Assembly: GCA_002050435.1 (NCBI GenBank)
Contig: MWYV01000043.1
Location: 1-64,000 of the forward strand
From: Chitinophagales bacterium 33-2
Lineage (GTDB): Bacteria > Bacteroidota > Bacteroidia > Chitinophagales > Chitinophagaceae
Direction of reading: 5' to 3'
DNA: 64,000 nucleotides
The number at the start of each line of letters is the position of its first letter. Within the stretch, counting starts at the first letter, position 1. Of the stretch, positions 17,185 to 26,913 are shown piece after piece. The notes under the pieces were generated by a model that saw only the letters and a list, made by a program, of their open reading frames with translations, did not search any database and was not told the DNA's origin. Both the position numbers and the translations under genes were made by a program.

Positions 17185-18795
17185 ATGAAGGAAAACCAGA
17201 TCAGAAATAACGGAAAAGAAACCCTGGTTCTTGCCATGGCTCTTCTTGCATTTCTGATTCCCCTTGCACTCATCATCTTTATTGGTTTAACAGGAACGGG
17301 CGGTGTTTTTTCTTACCCTGTAGACGATACTTATATTCACATGAAGATCGCCGGTAATCTTGCAGCTTATGGAAGCTGGGGAATCAACCCCGGAGAATTT
17401 AATTCCGCATCTTCTTCTATTCTCTATACAATATTGCTGTCTGTTTTTTTTCTGTTCTTTAGTGATCCACTGTACGTTCCGCTTGCCATAAATATTACAG
17501 GTGGCATTGTATTGATCTGCATCATCTGGAAATGGCTGAAAGAAGAACAGATTAGTTATCCCTACCAGCTAATCATTTTTCTGCTGGTAATTTTTTTTAC
17601 TCCATTACCTGTTTTGGTATTAAGTGGTATGGAGCATGTATTGCAGTGCATTTTTGCGCTGCTGTTTTTGAAAACTTTTGCAGCATACAGCTCGTCTCCT
17701 GAAAGGCCTTTAAAACTTAACCTTCTTTTGTTTGCTTTATTGCTGGTAGCCACACGATATGAAGGTTTGTTTCTGATTGTACCTGCTTTTCTTTATTTGC
17801 TTTACAAAAGACAATGGACGAAGGGTTTTTTATTGCTTGCTGTTGCTTTTATTACTATTATACTGTTTGGTATCATTTCAATTTTGAAAGGCAGTTATTT
17901 CTTTCCCAATTCAGTGCTTGTAAAATCAGAAGCCCTTCAATTCACTCCAGGTGGTTTTATCCGTTCCGCCGGTAATATCATTATTGAAAAATTTACATTT
18001 TCCAAAGCAGGCATCACCCTGCTTGCCACGCAAAGGTTATTGCTGATCCTGCCCCTGTCCCTGCTATTTTTTCGCAAACAACTGAATTTGTATCCAACTT
18101 ACAAAATGATGCTGTGCCTGTTGACCGCCGCTGTATTTTTTCAGCTTGCACTGGCAGACACAGGTAAGTTTTACAGGTATGAAGCTTACCTGGTGTTACC
18201 ATCTGTTTTGGTCATCGGCCTGGTAATATCGAAAGCTTACAAATCATTTTTATTTTCTCCATCGCTGCTCCATCGTGCTTTAACATTTATCCTGATTGTA
18301 CTTCTTTTTTTCCCGTTATTCCTGCGCAGCAGTGCCGCATTTACCAAAGCCGGGGGAGCTATGATCAACATTTATGAGCAACAGATGCAAATGGCTAAGT
18401 TCCTTCAAGCATATTATCCAAACGCAGGAGTTGCTGCAAATGACATTGGTGCCATTTCCTATTTTAGGAATGGGCGTATAGTGGATCTCTGGGGCCTGGC
18501 AACACTGGAAATAGCAAAAAGTAAAAAAGGAAATTACTGGACCGCAGATTTTCTTGACAGCATCAGTGTTAGCAAAAATGCAACCGTCGCTGTATTATTC
18601 GAAAGCTGGATCGGTTCCTCTATACCATCAAACTGGACAAAAGTGGCTACCTGGCAGATCATGAACAATGTTGTGAGTGGCGATGATATCGTGTCTTTTT
18701 ATGCAATTGATCCGTCGACTGCAGGTGTTTTAAAACAAAATCTGGAGAACTTTCAAAACAAGCTGCCTGCTACAGTCAGGGTAGCCTATTATTAA
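17185..18795 (+). CDS. GT-C type membrane glycosyltransferase (hypothetical)
   Basis: 536-residue polytopic membrane protein. The first external loop carries YPVDDTYIHMKIAGNLAAYG and GEFNSASSSIL. The DD pair in that loop and the long periplasmic C-terminus are typical of GT-C enzymes that take sugar from a polyprenyl phosphate. About eleven membrane segments are followed by a soluble part containing NDIGAISYFRNGRIVDLWGLA, a pattern often seen in bacterial GT-C proteins of unknown specificity. It lies between the O-antigen ligase-like gene and an acyltransferase in one operon, so it probably decorates the same glycan in the periplasm. Confidence 0.8.
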   Translation: MKENQIRNNGKETLVLAMALLAFLIPLALIIFIGLTGTGGVFSYPVDDTYIHMKIAGNLAAYGSWGINPGEFNSASSSILYTILLSVFFLFFSDPLYVPLAINITGGIVLICIIWKWLKEEQISYPYQLIIFLLVIFFTPLPVLVLSGMEHVLQCIFALLFLKTFAAYSSSPERPLKLNLLLFALLLVATRYEGLFLIVPAFLYLLYKRQWTKGFLLLAVAFITIILFGIISILKGSYFFPNSVLVKSEALQFTPGGFIRSAGNIIIEKFTFSKAGITLLATQRLLLILPLSLLFFRKQLNLYPTYKMMLCLLTAAVFFQLALADTGKFYRYEAYLVLPSVLVIGLVISKAYKSFLFSPSLLHRALTFILIVLLFFPLFLRSSAAFTKAGGAMINIYEQQMQMAKFLQAYYPNAGVAANDIGAISYFRNGRIVDLWGLATLEIAKSKKGNYWTADFLDSISVSKNATVAVLFESWIGSSIPSNWTKVATWQIMNNVVSGDDIVSFYAIDPSTAGVLKQNLENFQNKLPATVRVAYY

Positions 18796-18796
18796 T

Positions 18797-19966
18797 ATGA
18801 GTGCGCGGTATATTAAAAGCCTTGATGGTGTTAGGGCACTTGCACTGCTGCTGATCATGACCTATCACGCAGGGCTGTTTCATTTTACCTGGGTTTCGGT
18901 TCAATTGTTCTTTGTGCTTTCGGGTTACCTGATCACGGGCATTCTCTGGGAAGAAAAAATGAAGCCTGCCTCCGTTGGGTTTAAGTATAAAAAATTTCTT
19001 GTCAGAAGATCACTCCGGATCTTTCCGTTATACCTTGGATATCTTTTTATCTTAGGAATGACCTTTCTCTTTTTTAATTTTCCTACTTACTACACTACCT
19101 ATTTTCCTTATCTCATTACCTATACTTTTAATTATACCAGGTTACTGGAAGAATGGCAGGGCAATCCTTTATTCACACATTTATGGACATTGTCAATTGA
19201 GGAACAATTTTATTTATTATTTCCTATTGTGATTTTTTTTACACCTAAAAAATTCATCAGGTATTTTTTAACAGCATTGATCATTATCGCTCCTGTTTGC
19301 AGACTATTGCTTGGAGAATGGTATAAAGGCTTGGGCATTGAAGAAGGAGTAATCGCGGATGCAGTGTACTGGAATACTTTGAGTCATCTTGATGCTTTTT
19401 GTATGGGTGGCATCATCCCGGTTTTATCGCTTGACAGAAAAATCCGGCAACCTGCAAAATGGTTATTCTGGAGTATTGTAATTTTTCTTACAGCGGGTGC
19501 TATTAGTTATGTGTACAGTACTTCCACCTATCCTTATTATAATGATTTTGGTTACCATCACTGGCTCATCGGAAATTACCAGCACGTATGGCATTACACA
19601 CTCATCAATCTTTGCTGCGCAGCACTGATACTGGTGCTTGTGAGTCCATACAGCCAGCAATCTATTCCGCTAACACGAAAGTTTCTGGAACATCCCTGGA
19701 TCGTAAGGATAGGAAAGGTGAGTTATGGCATGTATGTTTTTCACTGGCTGGTACTGGTTTATTTATTTGAACGCTACCTGATGCCGGATCACCTGCTGGG
19801 AAGGTTTTTATTGTTTATTCCCTACGTTGCAGCAGTGTATCTCCTGGCAGAATTAAGTTTTAGTTTTTATGAAGCCAGGTTCATCCGGTTAAAGGACAAA
19901 TTCTTTAAGGACCGTTCTGTCCCTTCCAAATTGTCATCTACAACTGAAACATTACCTGGAATTTAG
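18797..19966 (+). CDS. Acyltransferase 3 family (OafA/YrhL-like) protein
   Basis: 389 residues with about ten membrane segments. The N-terminus SLDGVRALALLLIMTYHAG holds the catalytic His in the usual place, followed by VQLFFVLSGYLITGILW and RRSLRIFPLYLGYL. LWTLSIEEQFYLLFP is also a family signature. Members O-acylate sugars of LPS, capsule or peptidoglycan at the membrane. It starts 1 bp after the GT-C stop. Its 3' end overlaps the end of the convergent acyltransferase gene by 15 bp. Confidence 0.9.
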   Translation: MSARYIKSLDGVRALALLLIMTYHAGLFHFTWVSVQLFFVLSGYLITGILWEEKMKPASVGFKYKKFLVRRSLRIFPLYLGYLFILGMTFLFFNFPTYYTTYFPYLITYTFNYTRLLEEWQGNPLFTHLWTLSIEEQFYLLFPIVIFFTPKKFIRYFLTALIIIAPVCRLLLGEWYKGLGIEEGVIADAVYWNTLSHLDAFCMGGIIPVLSLDRKIRQPAKWLFWSIVIFLTAGAISYVYSTSTYPYYNDFGYHHWLIGNYQHVWHYTLINLCCAALILVLVSPYSQQSIPLTRKFLEHPWIVRIGKVSYGMYVFHWLVLVYLFERYLMPDHLLGRFLLFIPYVAAVYLLAELSFSFYEARFIRLKDKFFKDRSVPSKLSSTTETLPGI

Positions 19967-21121
19967 GGAGGTTTTTACTTCTTTTTTATAAGTTGTTTTT
20001 TCATGATCCCTGGAAAAAGAAAAAAGAAACCATGCCGGACCATTTTTGATCAGCAGATTATAAAAAAGAATTGGAATGATGATGCCCATGGCAATACTTG
20101 TAAATAATAAAACGAACGGATCACGGATGCCAAAAATAATGATAAGGGATAAGCGCACAGAAGCAGTGACGATAACATGCATCACATAAATGGAAAGTGA
20201 ATGATAGCCGACGATTCTTAAGAATTTAAGGATTTTCCAATCCTGCAGCCGGAACGCAAGAACAAACATGCAGAATGCACCAAACAAAGCGATGAGCAGA
20301 AATTCTGCCTGCCCCCTTAAATGGGTAAAATAAGAAGGTTTAAGGGCATCAGACTGTGCGGTAAGTGCAAAGTTCCCAAAGTCTTGTTGAAGGTAGTAGT
20401 GTTGTACAGCTACAAATACAGGAATGATCAGGATGAGGGTCCAGTAACTTTTTAAAAATTTTTTTGTTGACGGAAGGAATATTTTGGAGGCGATCAAATC
20501 ACCGGTTACAAAGAATATATAAAACGCCATCCAATCGGAGATCATGCTCAGCATGTCGAAGGAGGAAGAAATAAAATAAAGCAATATACCCAACAGGAGT
20601 TGCAATGCCAGGTGCAGTTTCAACTTTGCTTTCAGAAAAATATAAATAACGGTTGCATTAAAGAGCGCAGGCAGGTACCAGAACTGGTCGAGTTCTCTTG
20701 GTTGGGTAAAAAGATAGGTATAATCGATCCAGCTTCTTGCCGAATTGGTTACATCAGACATTACGATCTGCAGCGTGATTTGTAGGGAAGCCCAGACCAG
20801 GTATGGATAAAAAAGTAGGTCAAACTTTTTAAACACCAATTGTTTTATGGAATACTTTTCCAGGCTTCTGCTGATGAAAATGCCGGAGAGAATAAAAAAT
20901 AAGGGCATCCGGAAACTATAGAAGACCATGTTTGCATCAACAAGCACTTCCGGAACAACGATATTACCCCGCTGAATTCCAATTAAAACATGCCGGTAAA
21001 CAATGAGGATAATGGCAACGCCCCTGAGGTAATCCACCCATTGGTGTCTTTTATTATCCAGCAATGGAAGGTTGAAGGCTATTGAAAAAAATCCGGTATT
21101 CCCATCCCTGGAAGCATCCAT
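19952..21121 (-). CDS. Acyltransferase family (OafA/WecH-like) protein
   Basis: About 389 residues beginning MDASRDGN. The family core begins at QWVDYLRGVAIILIVYRHVLIG with the catalytic His, and continues MVFYSFRMPLFFILSGIFISRSL. About ten membrane segments follow. The frame is open to a TTG at 21145, but the ATG at 21121 is the better start. It is a different branch from its convergent neighbour at 18797, so the locus probably adds two acyl groups or modifies two sugars. On its upstream side it follows the TolC-like gene on the same strand. Confidence 0.87.
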   Translation of the reverse strand: MDASRDGNTGFFSIAFNLPLLDNKRHQWVDYLRGVAIILIVYRHVLIGIQRGNIVVPEVLVDANMVFYSFRMPLFFILSGIFISRSLEKYSIKQLVFKKFDLLFYPYLVWASLQITLQIVMSDVTNSARSWIDYTYLFTQPRELDQFWYLPALFNATVIYIFLKAKLKLHLALQLLLGILLYFISSSFDMLSMISDWMAFYIFFVTGDLIASKIFLPSTKKFLKSYWTLILIIPVFVAVQHYYLQQDFGNFALTAQSDALKPSYFTHLRGQAEFLLIALFGAFCMFVLAFRLQDWKILKFLRIVGYHSLSIYVMHVIVTASVRLSLIIIFGIRDPFVLLFTSIAMGIIIPILFYNLLIKNGPAWFLFSFSRDHEKTTYKKEVKTSLNSR

Positions 21122-21163
21122 CTGCTTTTTATTATGTCCCTGCAAATTTGGGGCTATCGTTAA

Positions 21164-21877
21164 TTATTTGATTACGCTCTCTAAGCTTGTACCAATCATT
21201 CTTTCAATATCCAGTTTGATCAGGTCCTGCTCCAGTTGAAGATTGATCAGCCTGGAGGCTTCTTCATTCTTGCTTCTTTGTGCGGAATTATAAGCTTCAA
21301 CTGTAATGGTTCCTTTTCTGAAATTTTCTTCACTGGTAATCAATGCCGCCTGTACATCATCCATCAGTTCTCTCTGGATCACGATGATCTGACCGATTGC
21401 CCGGTATTGTTTATACTTGCCAACCACTTCGGCCTTTATGTTTCTTCTGAGCTGTTCTTCGCTGTTCACGCTGATCTTTACCTGCTCTTCCGCAGCCCTT
21501 ACCTGGGTTTTAGAAAGCAGGGTGCCAAGAGGCACAGTAAATCCAAAAAAGTATTTTGGATAAACAATATTGGCATTTGAATTATTTACAAAACTTTGGT
21601 CATTATAATTTGTGGAGATGGTGAGCATGTTCACCCAGTTCATTTTTGCTGCCTTTACCTGGTATTCATTGATCTTGTTCCTGTGAATGGCTTCCTGCAC
21701 TGCTGGTCCCTTTAATGCAAGTTCAACCAGTTTTGCTTCCACGGCGGAAAGTGAGGTGTCGCGGACAACTGGAGTGGCGGGCTTCGTTTTTTGTGCCTGT
21801 AAAGATGAAAGGGCAAATAACAACAATGCTACAAACAGCTTTGCTTTCAAAAAAATTCCGCAGAATTTAATATTCAT
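21164..21877 (-). CDS. Half-length TolC-family outer-membrane protein
   Basis: 237 residues with a signal peptide ending SSLQAQ. It then shows the TolC pattern once: a long helix (SAVEAKLVELALKGPAVQEAIHRNKI), a beta-hairpin segment (TISTNYND...YPKYFFGFTVPLGTL), a second long helix pair ending with FRKGTITVEAYNSAQRSKNEEASRLINLQLEQD. Standard TolC proteins are ~420-480 residues and contain two such repeats; this one has a single repeat. It lies 87 bp downstream of the Wzc/GumC-like gene on the same strand. No Wza-type polysaccharide export gene is visible in the window, so this protein may form the outer-membrane channel or a part of it. That role is an inference from position. Confidence 0.72.
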   Translation of the reverse strand: MNIKFCGIFLKAKLFVALLLFALSSLQAQKTKPATPVVRDTSLSAVEAKLVELALKGPAVQEAIHRNKINEYQVKAAKMNWVNMLTISTNYNDQSFVNNSNANIVYPKYFFGFTVPLGTLLSKTQVRAAEEQVKISVNSEEQLRRNIKAEVVGKYKQYRAIGQIIVIQRELMDDVQAALITSEENFRKGTITVEAYNSAQRSKNEEASRLINLQLEQDLIKLDIERMIGTSLESVIK

Positions 21878-21964
21878 ATGATTTTGTTTGTTGGATAAGC
21901 GTGGGTGAAATATGGACTTCTTCCAGGCCTTATAACAAATAAAGTTAATGGTTAAGAATAATAA

Positions 21965-24172
21965 TTACGAAACATTTACATTCTCCAGATCCACCATATT
22001 CAGGATCGAGCCACTGAATTTACCATTCAGCTCTTTGAAAAAATGAATGGACTGTTTGTCGATTTGCTTGATGATGTGTTTGGCAGAAAAAACCGCGATC
22101 ACACCTTCAACATATTGAGCCAGCTCGCGGCTGTCGGAAAAATCATTCAATGGCGGGCCTTCCAGGAATACGAAATCAAATTCGGCTGTCAGGGCATCCA
22201 GGTGTTGCAACAGGTTTTCCCTTGGCAGGATCTCAGACGGAGTATAATCACCGCCCTCAGATCCAATGGCATAAACAGTTCCTTCATTTACATTCTTCGA
22301 AAAAACCTTCACCTGGTCGAGTAATCCGTTACCACCCGCCTTATAAGGAACGATCTTTTCGAGGATCGGTTCTGCATTCAACTGCACAGTAAGATCATTG
22401 TTACAGAAATTGGTATCAATGATCAAAATTTTCTTTTTACTCAAACTCAGGCTATAGGAAAGGGCCTGGATCAAGGTAGTTTTGCCCTGGCCTTTTTTTG
22501 TGCTGGTGAAAAGAAAAACTTTTTTATTACTTCTTTCGATCTCATACCTCAGTTTCCTAATGGATTCCCTAAAAGCATTGAACTTGTTACGGTCGTGCGG
22601 CGTATTGCCTTTTTCTTTATTGGAAACAATATCAGAAAGACTTTTATTTTTAAGATCCATGAAATTCACCATGCTGATCAATTTCAGGTTCACCGTTTTC
22701 TGGAAGATGACAGGTGTTTTAATGGAAGAATCGAGATAAGTAAGTAAAATGATGATCATCATTGTAGTTACCAGTGCTGCAGTTCCTGCCATGGCTACAA
22801 TGATCTTTCTTTTTGAAGGTTCAGGTTCTATTGCCGGCTGGCCTGCCACTACCTGGCGGAAATTACTTACAGAAGCACCACTCATATCGGTGGCATCGTT
22901 GTATTTCTGTTTGGCTTCCAGGTAATCCTTGTTCGCCATATCCCATTCTTTCTTCAGCGATTCGGCTGTTTGTCCCTGGGAAGAGATGGAACTTGCTTCA
23001 CCTTTCAATGCTGATATCTGTCCCTGTATGGATGCAATATTTTTTGCGCTGGCCTGGATATCCAGTAACACATCGTTTCTCCTGTTCTGTAATTCTGCCC
23101 TGGATTCCCCGGGACGTTCGTCATTGGTATCATTGTCCCTGATCGTTGTGCTGTATTTGGTATTGTATTCTTCTTTCAGCGTTAGGTATTTCTGGTAAAG
23201 CGCATCATCTTTTTTACCACTGTTCACCCAGTCTGCATAAGCATTGTTCATGGCCCTGCGTGCGATCACAATTTCATCGTTCTGTGAATTGTTTCTTGTA
23301 GTGGTACGGTTGCCCAGGCTCTTTAAACGCTGGTCGATCTTTCTTAACTCAAAATCATTTTTATTTTTCCTGGATTTTTCATCCTGCAGGTCTTTTTCCA
23401 GTGTGGCAATCAGGTCGTAGGTGCTGGTGCCGGCAACATCAGCATTAATAATGCCGCGGTCTCTTAACAATGCAGTCTTCACATCAAGTTCCTGCCTTTT
23501 TTTATCCATGATGCTTTTAAGGGTATCGATGGATTCCCGTGTCCTGGAACCTCTGAGGTTACCATAATAGCGCATGAATTCCTCGAAAAGATTGTTTACC
23601 ACAAAAGCAGAAAGTTCGGGATGATCTCCATAAAAATCTATTTGAAGAAAATCTGTTATTCCTACTCTGTAAACATTAAGATTTTTGTTTAAGGTTTTAT
23701 GATCGTAACCATAAAGTGTAAGGAACTCCAGCAACTTCTTTTCTTCTGGTTTGTAAGAAGTAAGGGGGGTCATTGTTGACAGCTTATGCTCGAAAACGCT
23801 TTTTGCTTGATCGATGTTCACTGCTTTATAAACATCCGATTTCCTGTCCTCATCTGAAAGCGCATAATAAGGGTTTGGATTTGTCAGATCATGCAAAATA
23901 AGTTTGTATGATAAAAGGCTGATCACTGATGGAGAAGTAAATGTTACCAGCACATTACTGAACTTGTTTTCCGCTTCAACAATATTAAAAGAATTATCCT
24001 TTGCCCTTACATCATCGGTCATGGTAAAGCCCGTCGAGATTTGGGTGGTTGATAAATATTTTTTTTGATCCCTCGCGGTAAGAATGAAAGCAAGTAGAGC
24101 AGCTATAACAGCAGCACTAATAATTAACCATTTTTTCTTTAGGAGTACACGGAATAAATACAGAAAATCCAT
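21965..24172 (-). CDS. Wzc/GumC-like polysaccharide co-polymerase with BY-kinase-type ATPase domain
   Basis: 735 residues. Wzz domain: N-terminal membrane segment KKWLIISAAVIAALLAFIL, then a long coiled-coil periplasmic part (~200-440), and a second membrane segment (IIVAMAGTAALVTTMMIIILL, ~470). The cytosolic ATPase has Walker A TKKGQGKTT (Lys564), Walker A' ILIIDTNF, and Walker B FDFVFLEGPP (Asp666). Such proteins control chain length and export of capsule or exopolysaccharide. Unlike classic Wzc, no tyrosine cluster is present at the C-terminus (ends NMVDLENVNVS), so autophosphorylation of a tail is unlikely. The gene lies upstream of the TolC-like gene and is divergent from the GT-C gene at 24410. 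Confidence 0.87.
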   Translation of the reverse strand: MDFLYLFRVLLKKKWLIISAAVIAALLAFILTARDQKKYLSTTQISTGFTMTDDVRAKDNSFNIVEAENKFSNVLVTFTSPSVISLLSYKLILHDLTNPNPYYALSDEDRKSDVYKAVNIDQAKSVFEHKLSTMTPLTSYKPEEKKLLEFLTLYGYDHKTLNKNLNVYRVGITDFLQIDFYGDHPELSAFVVNNLFEEFMRYYGNLRGSRTRESIDTLKSIMDKKRQELDVKTALLRDRGIINADVAGTSTYDLIATLEKDLQDEKSRKNKNDFELRKIDQRLKSLGNRTTTRNNSQNDEIVIARRAMNNAYADWVNSGKKDDALYQKYLTLKEEYNTKYSTTIRDNDTNDERPGESRAELQNRRNDVLLDIQASAKNIASIQGQISALKGEASSISSQGQTAESLKKEWDMANKDYLEAKQKYNDATDMSGASVSNFRQVVAGQPAIEPEPSKRKIIVAMAGTAALVTTMMIIILLTYLDSSIKTPVIFQKTVNLKLISMVNFMDLKNKSLSDIVSNKEKGNTPHDRNKFNAFRESIRKLRYEIERSNKKVFLFTSTKKGQGKTTLIQALSYSLSLSKKKILIIDTNFCNNDLTVQLNAEPILEKIVPYKAGGNGLLDQVKVFSKNVNEGTVYAIGSEGGDYTPSEILPRENLLQHLDALTAEFDFVFLEGPPLNDFSDSRELAQYVEGVIAVFSAKHIIKQIDKQSIHFFKELNGKFSGSILNMVDLENVNVS

Positions 24173-24372
24173 TGAGCAAATTCTTTAAGTTTCAAAAGTA
24201 GACCATATTTAAGGAAGTAAGGGTATTCAGGTCTTTCCTTTGCTGTTAATCAATTGTTACAGGCCCTTCCATGGTTATACTTTACAAAAAATGATACCAT
24301 ATAGCACAGCTTATAAATCCGGCGGTTTAATTAGGGGGAATCCACAAAATATAATTTTAAGGGAAATGTTAT

Positions 24373-24380
24373 TACTTTAG
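24373..24380 (+). promoter_or_regulatory. Promoter-like box TACTTTAG
   Basis: TACTTTAG lies 29 bp before the ATG of the GT-C gene at 24410. It differs in one base from TAnnTTTG. The same eight bases occur upstream of 27756 and 31333. Confidence 0.4.
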
Positions 24381-24409
24381 GTCGTTTAAAAGGAGCGTAA
24401 CCCAGGAAT

Positions 24410-25663
24410 ATGACAGAAAGTACCTATCAAAAATTGCAATTCTTCCTTGGGATCTGTGGTTTTCTTTTCTTGCTCATCATGACCTATTTTCACGATCAGC
24501 CACCACTATTTGATGAAGTGTTTTTTGTTCCTAATATTTATTTATTTGAAAAACAGGGCTTAACAAAAGAATTTCTGATCAATCTTCAAAATCAGGCACC
24601 AGGCCCGTTATATGAATTCGTTCATGCATTTTTTAAACCACTTACCCAGCTTCAAACGCCGGGGATCCGGCTTGTAAACGTATTCTTATTTGGTCTTGTG
24701 ATTCTTATTACTGCCAGGATCTTCACCATTATAAAGGAAATGTCGTTTTTTCATGCGCTGATTCTTGCACTTACGCTGGTGGCGGTTCCAATGGTGTGGC
24801 AGGTGGCCGGACTGGCATTAACAGAGATGCCGGCCATGTTCTTTTCTGTATTTTCTATATTGCTGTTACTACAGGCCATTAAACATGAGGATAAGGCTTT
24901 GATAAGCAGCCTTTTAGCTTGCGCTGCCGGAATTTGTCTCGGGATGGCGATCCTTGGGCGGTCGCCCTTTTTAATATTAGTCGTCTCTTCAGGAATTTTC
25001 CTTTTATATAAGTTCAGTTCCCTTAACAGATGGAGGACCATCCTGATTTATTCACTTGTTGCCCTGGCGGTTACGGTACCCGTTTTTATGATCTGGGGAG
25101 GCCTGGTTCCACCACAACAGGCTTTTGTGGGAAAAGGAATCAGCATCTGGCATGGATTGCTGGCTTTCGCTTATGCAGGCATGATGGCCTTATTAATTGC
25201 GCCCGGATGGTTTTTTATAAACAGGAAGATCGCGCTATTGCTGTTCATTACCTTCCTGATGTTGGTAGTGATCAATGTATTCTTTGCCCATTACGAATAC
25301 AAACCTTTTTACAAAGCTGTGGAAATGGTATTACCGGGCAATATGATTCAATACTACCCCTTCATGATTTCTCCCTTGCTTGCCACACTTTCCCTTTACT
25401 TCCTCGGAAATTCTCTGGTGCACCTGTATAACCGTAGAAATGAGCCGGTCTTTGTTTTCCTGCTGGTTACCGGAATGGTGCTACTTGCTTCCAATTTAAA
25501 GGTAACCCATCTGTTCAGTACAAGGTATGTTGGGCAGGCATCTCCCTTTTTTGTCCTGGCTTTTCTTGGATATGATCAATGGAACTATGGCCGCCTGATC
25601 CGGGTCGCCCTGGGTATGGCCATTGGTTTTGTTTCTTTAAAAACTTATATAGAGTTCGGCTAA
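24410..25663 (+). CDS. GT-C type membrane glycosyltransferase (ArnT/GT39-like, hypothetical)
   Basis: 417 residues with about eleven membrane segments. The first loop contains DQPPLFDEVFFVPNIYLFEKQG; the D-E pair there fits GT-C proteins. LALTEMPAMFFSVFSILLLLQAIK and AILGRSPFLILVVSSG are typical middle segments of the ArnT/PMT-like group. These enzymes use polyprenyl-phosphate sugars in the periplasm. It is the third GT-C protein of the locus. It stands alone on the + strand and is convergent with the GT2 gene, ending 2 bp from it. Confidence 0.75.
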   Translation: MTESTYQKLQFFLGICGFLFLLIMTYFHDQPPLFDEVFFVPNIYLFEKQGLTKEFLINLQNQAPGPLYEFVHAFFKPLTQLQTPGIRLVNVFLFGLVILITARIFTIIKEMSFFHALILALTLVAVPMVWQVAGLALTEMPAMFFSVFSILLLLQAIKHEDKALISSLLACAAGICLGMAILGRSPFLILVVSSGIFLLYKFSSLNRWRTILIYSLVALAVTVPVFMIWGGLVPPQQAFVGKGISIWHGLLAFAYAGMMALLIAPGWFFINRKIALLLFITFLMLVVINVFFAHYEYKPFYKAVEMVLPGNMIQYYPFMISPLLATLSLYFLGNSLVHLYNRRNEPVFVFLLVTGMVLLASNLKVTHLFSTRYVGQASPFFVLAFLGYDQWNYGRLIRVALGMAIGFVSLKTYIEFG

Positions 25664-25665
25664 CC

Positions 25666-26850
25666 CTAAAGGGACAATTGCGATCTTCTTGCCTTTTCCC
25701 ATGCAGCAGGCTGTCTGCCTCTCAGGTACCTGAAAAATCCAAGGATCACAGAAAGGTTCATAAAAACAAAATAGTAGGCAAGCTTAAACAGCTTGAACGC
25801 CGGTAAATTTTTTGGAATGACCCGGGCTAGTAATGCCATTCCGTAAAAAAGGAGCTGCAGCACAAAGGCGATCGTAAAAAAGGAGGATGATGTGGAAAAG
25901 AAAAGAACCGCATTGCTGATAAAAGCCAAAAGAAGGCTCAGAGGGCTGATCGTCCAGCGCATCACGCGGTGACTGAAATAAAGAAAAAATAATTTAGGAT
26001 GGATCCAGAATTTAAAAAGTGAAGATAGTACTGACATGGCCTGGAAACCACCAGCCGCAATACGCACTTTTCGTTTTTGTTCATCGCCCATTGAAAAGGA
26101 GGGGAGTTCTATAGCATAAGCCTGGGGTTCATAAATAATCCTGAAGCCTTTCTGAGCCACTTTCATTGAAATAATAAAATCATCAAGGATCACATTTTCA
26201 GCAACGGGTTCAAACAGGGATCGTCGGAGTGAAAACAATTCACCTGCCGCACCTACCACAGAATAGAAATCAGAATCCAGTTTTTTGAGCGTGGATTCAT
26301 ATTTCCAGTACAGCCCTTCTCCGGCGCCCACTTCATTGGCAGACTCAGATGAAATCACTTTTTTCTCACCAGCCACGCCGCCAACATCTGGGTGCTGGTA
26401 GTGCCTGGTAATATTTTTAGTGGCCTCGCTGTTAAGTATGGTATTGGCATCACTAAAAATGAGGATGTCATTATTCGCTGCCTGCACTGCCCGGTTCAAA
26501 GCGGCCGACTTACCGCGCCTGTCTGCATGAAATAACAATCGGATTTGGGGAAATTTACCAATCACCTTGTTCGTGCCATCGGAGGAGCCATCCGTAATAA
26601 AAATATATTCGATCTTCTCCGGAGGATAATCCTGTTCCAGGGAATTGAGGATTTTTTTCTCTATGCAATCTTCTTCGTTGTAGGCAGCTACAATAAAAGA
26701 AACAGTAGGGAAATAGTCTTGTATTCTGTAATTCCGATGCCTTTTTTTAATCTTGTTGAGGATAAAAATAATAAGGGCATAGCCAGCATAATTATAGAAA
26801 ACCACGAAAACGGAAATAAAAAATAGCCAGGCCCAGAATTGCATCAGCAT
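25666..26850 (-). CDS. GT2 family membrane glycosyltransferase
   Basis: About 394 residues. A membrane segment at the N-terminus is followed by a GT-A catalytic domain: VSFIVAAYNEEDCIEKKILNS, FITDGSSDGTN, the DxD-like IFSDANTI, and the acceptor-site acid VILDDFIISM. QKRKVRIAAGG stands in for the QxxRW motif. Three to four C-terminal membrane segments follow. Architecture resembles processive or PgaC/IcaA-like synthases. The frame can start at a TTG (26853), but the ATG directly after it is preferred. The methyltransferase gene 26914-27666 lies upstream on the same strand, with a hairpin between them. Confidence 0.83.
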   Translation of the reverse strand: MLMQFWAWLFFISVFVVFYNYAGYALIIFILNKIKKRHRNYRIQDYFPTVSFIVAAYNEEDCIEKKILNSLEQDYPPEKIEYIFITDGSSDGTNKVIGKFPQIRLLFHADRRGKSAALNRAVQAANNDILIFSDANTILNSEATKNITRHYQHPDVGGVAGEKKVISSESANEVGAGEGLYWKYESTLKKLDSDFYSVVGAAGELFSLRRSLFEPVAENVILDDFIISMKVAQKGFRIIYEPQAYAIELPSFSMGDEQKRKVRIAAGGFQAMSVLSSLFKFWIHPKLFFLYFSHRVMRWTISPLSLLLAFISNAVLFFSTSSSFFTIAFVLQLLFYGMALLARVIPKNLPAFKLFKLAYYFVFMNLSVILGFFRYLRGRQPAAWEKARRSQLSL

Positions 26851-26879
26851 CAATTAGGTAGCTAAAATAAAGATGTTTT

Positions 26880-26910
26880 ATCAGCGGCCGGAATAAAACC
26901 GGCTACTGAT
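26880..26910 (-). terminator. Hairpin after methyltransferase gene
   Basis: An imperfect stem ATCAG..GCCGG / CCGGC..CTGAT with a 7-nt loop lies just after the stop of the 26914-27666 gene. No good T-run follows, so it may attenuate rather than terminate. Confidence 0.4.
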
Positions 26911-26913
26911 CAT

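Noticed and set aside
21129-21145. TTG start of the acyltransferase at 21145
   Set aside because: The ATG at 21121 is closer to the conserved core and the extra residues are polar and not family-like.
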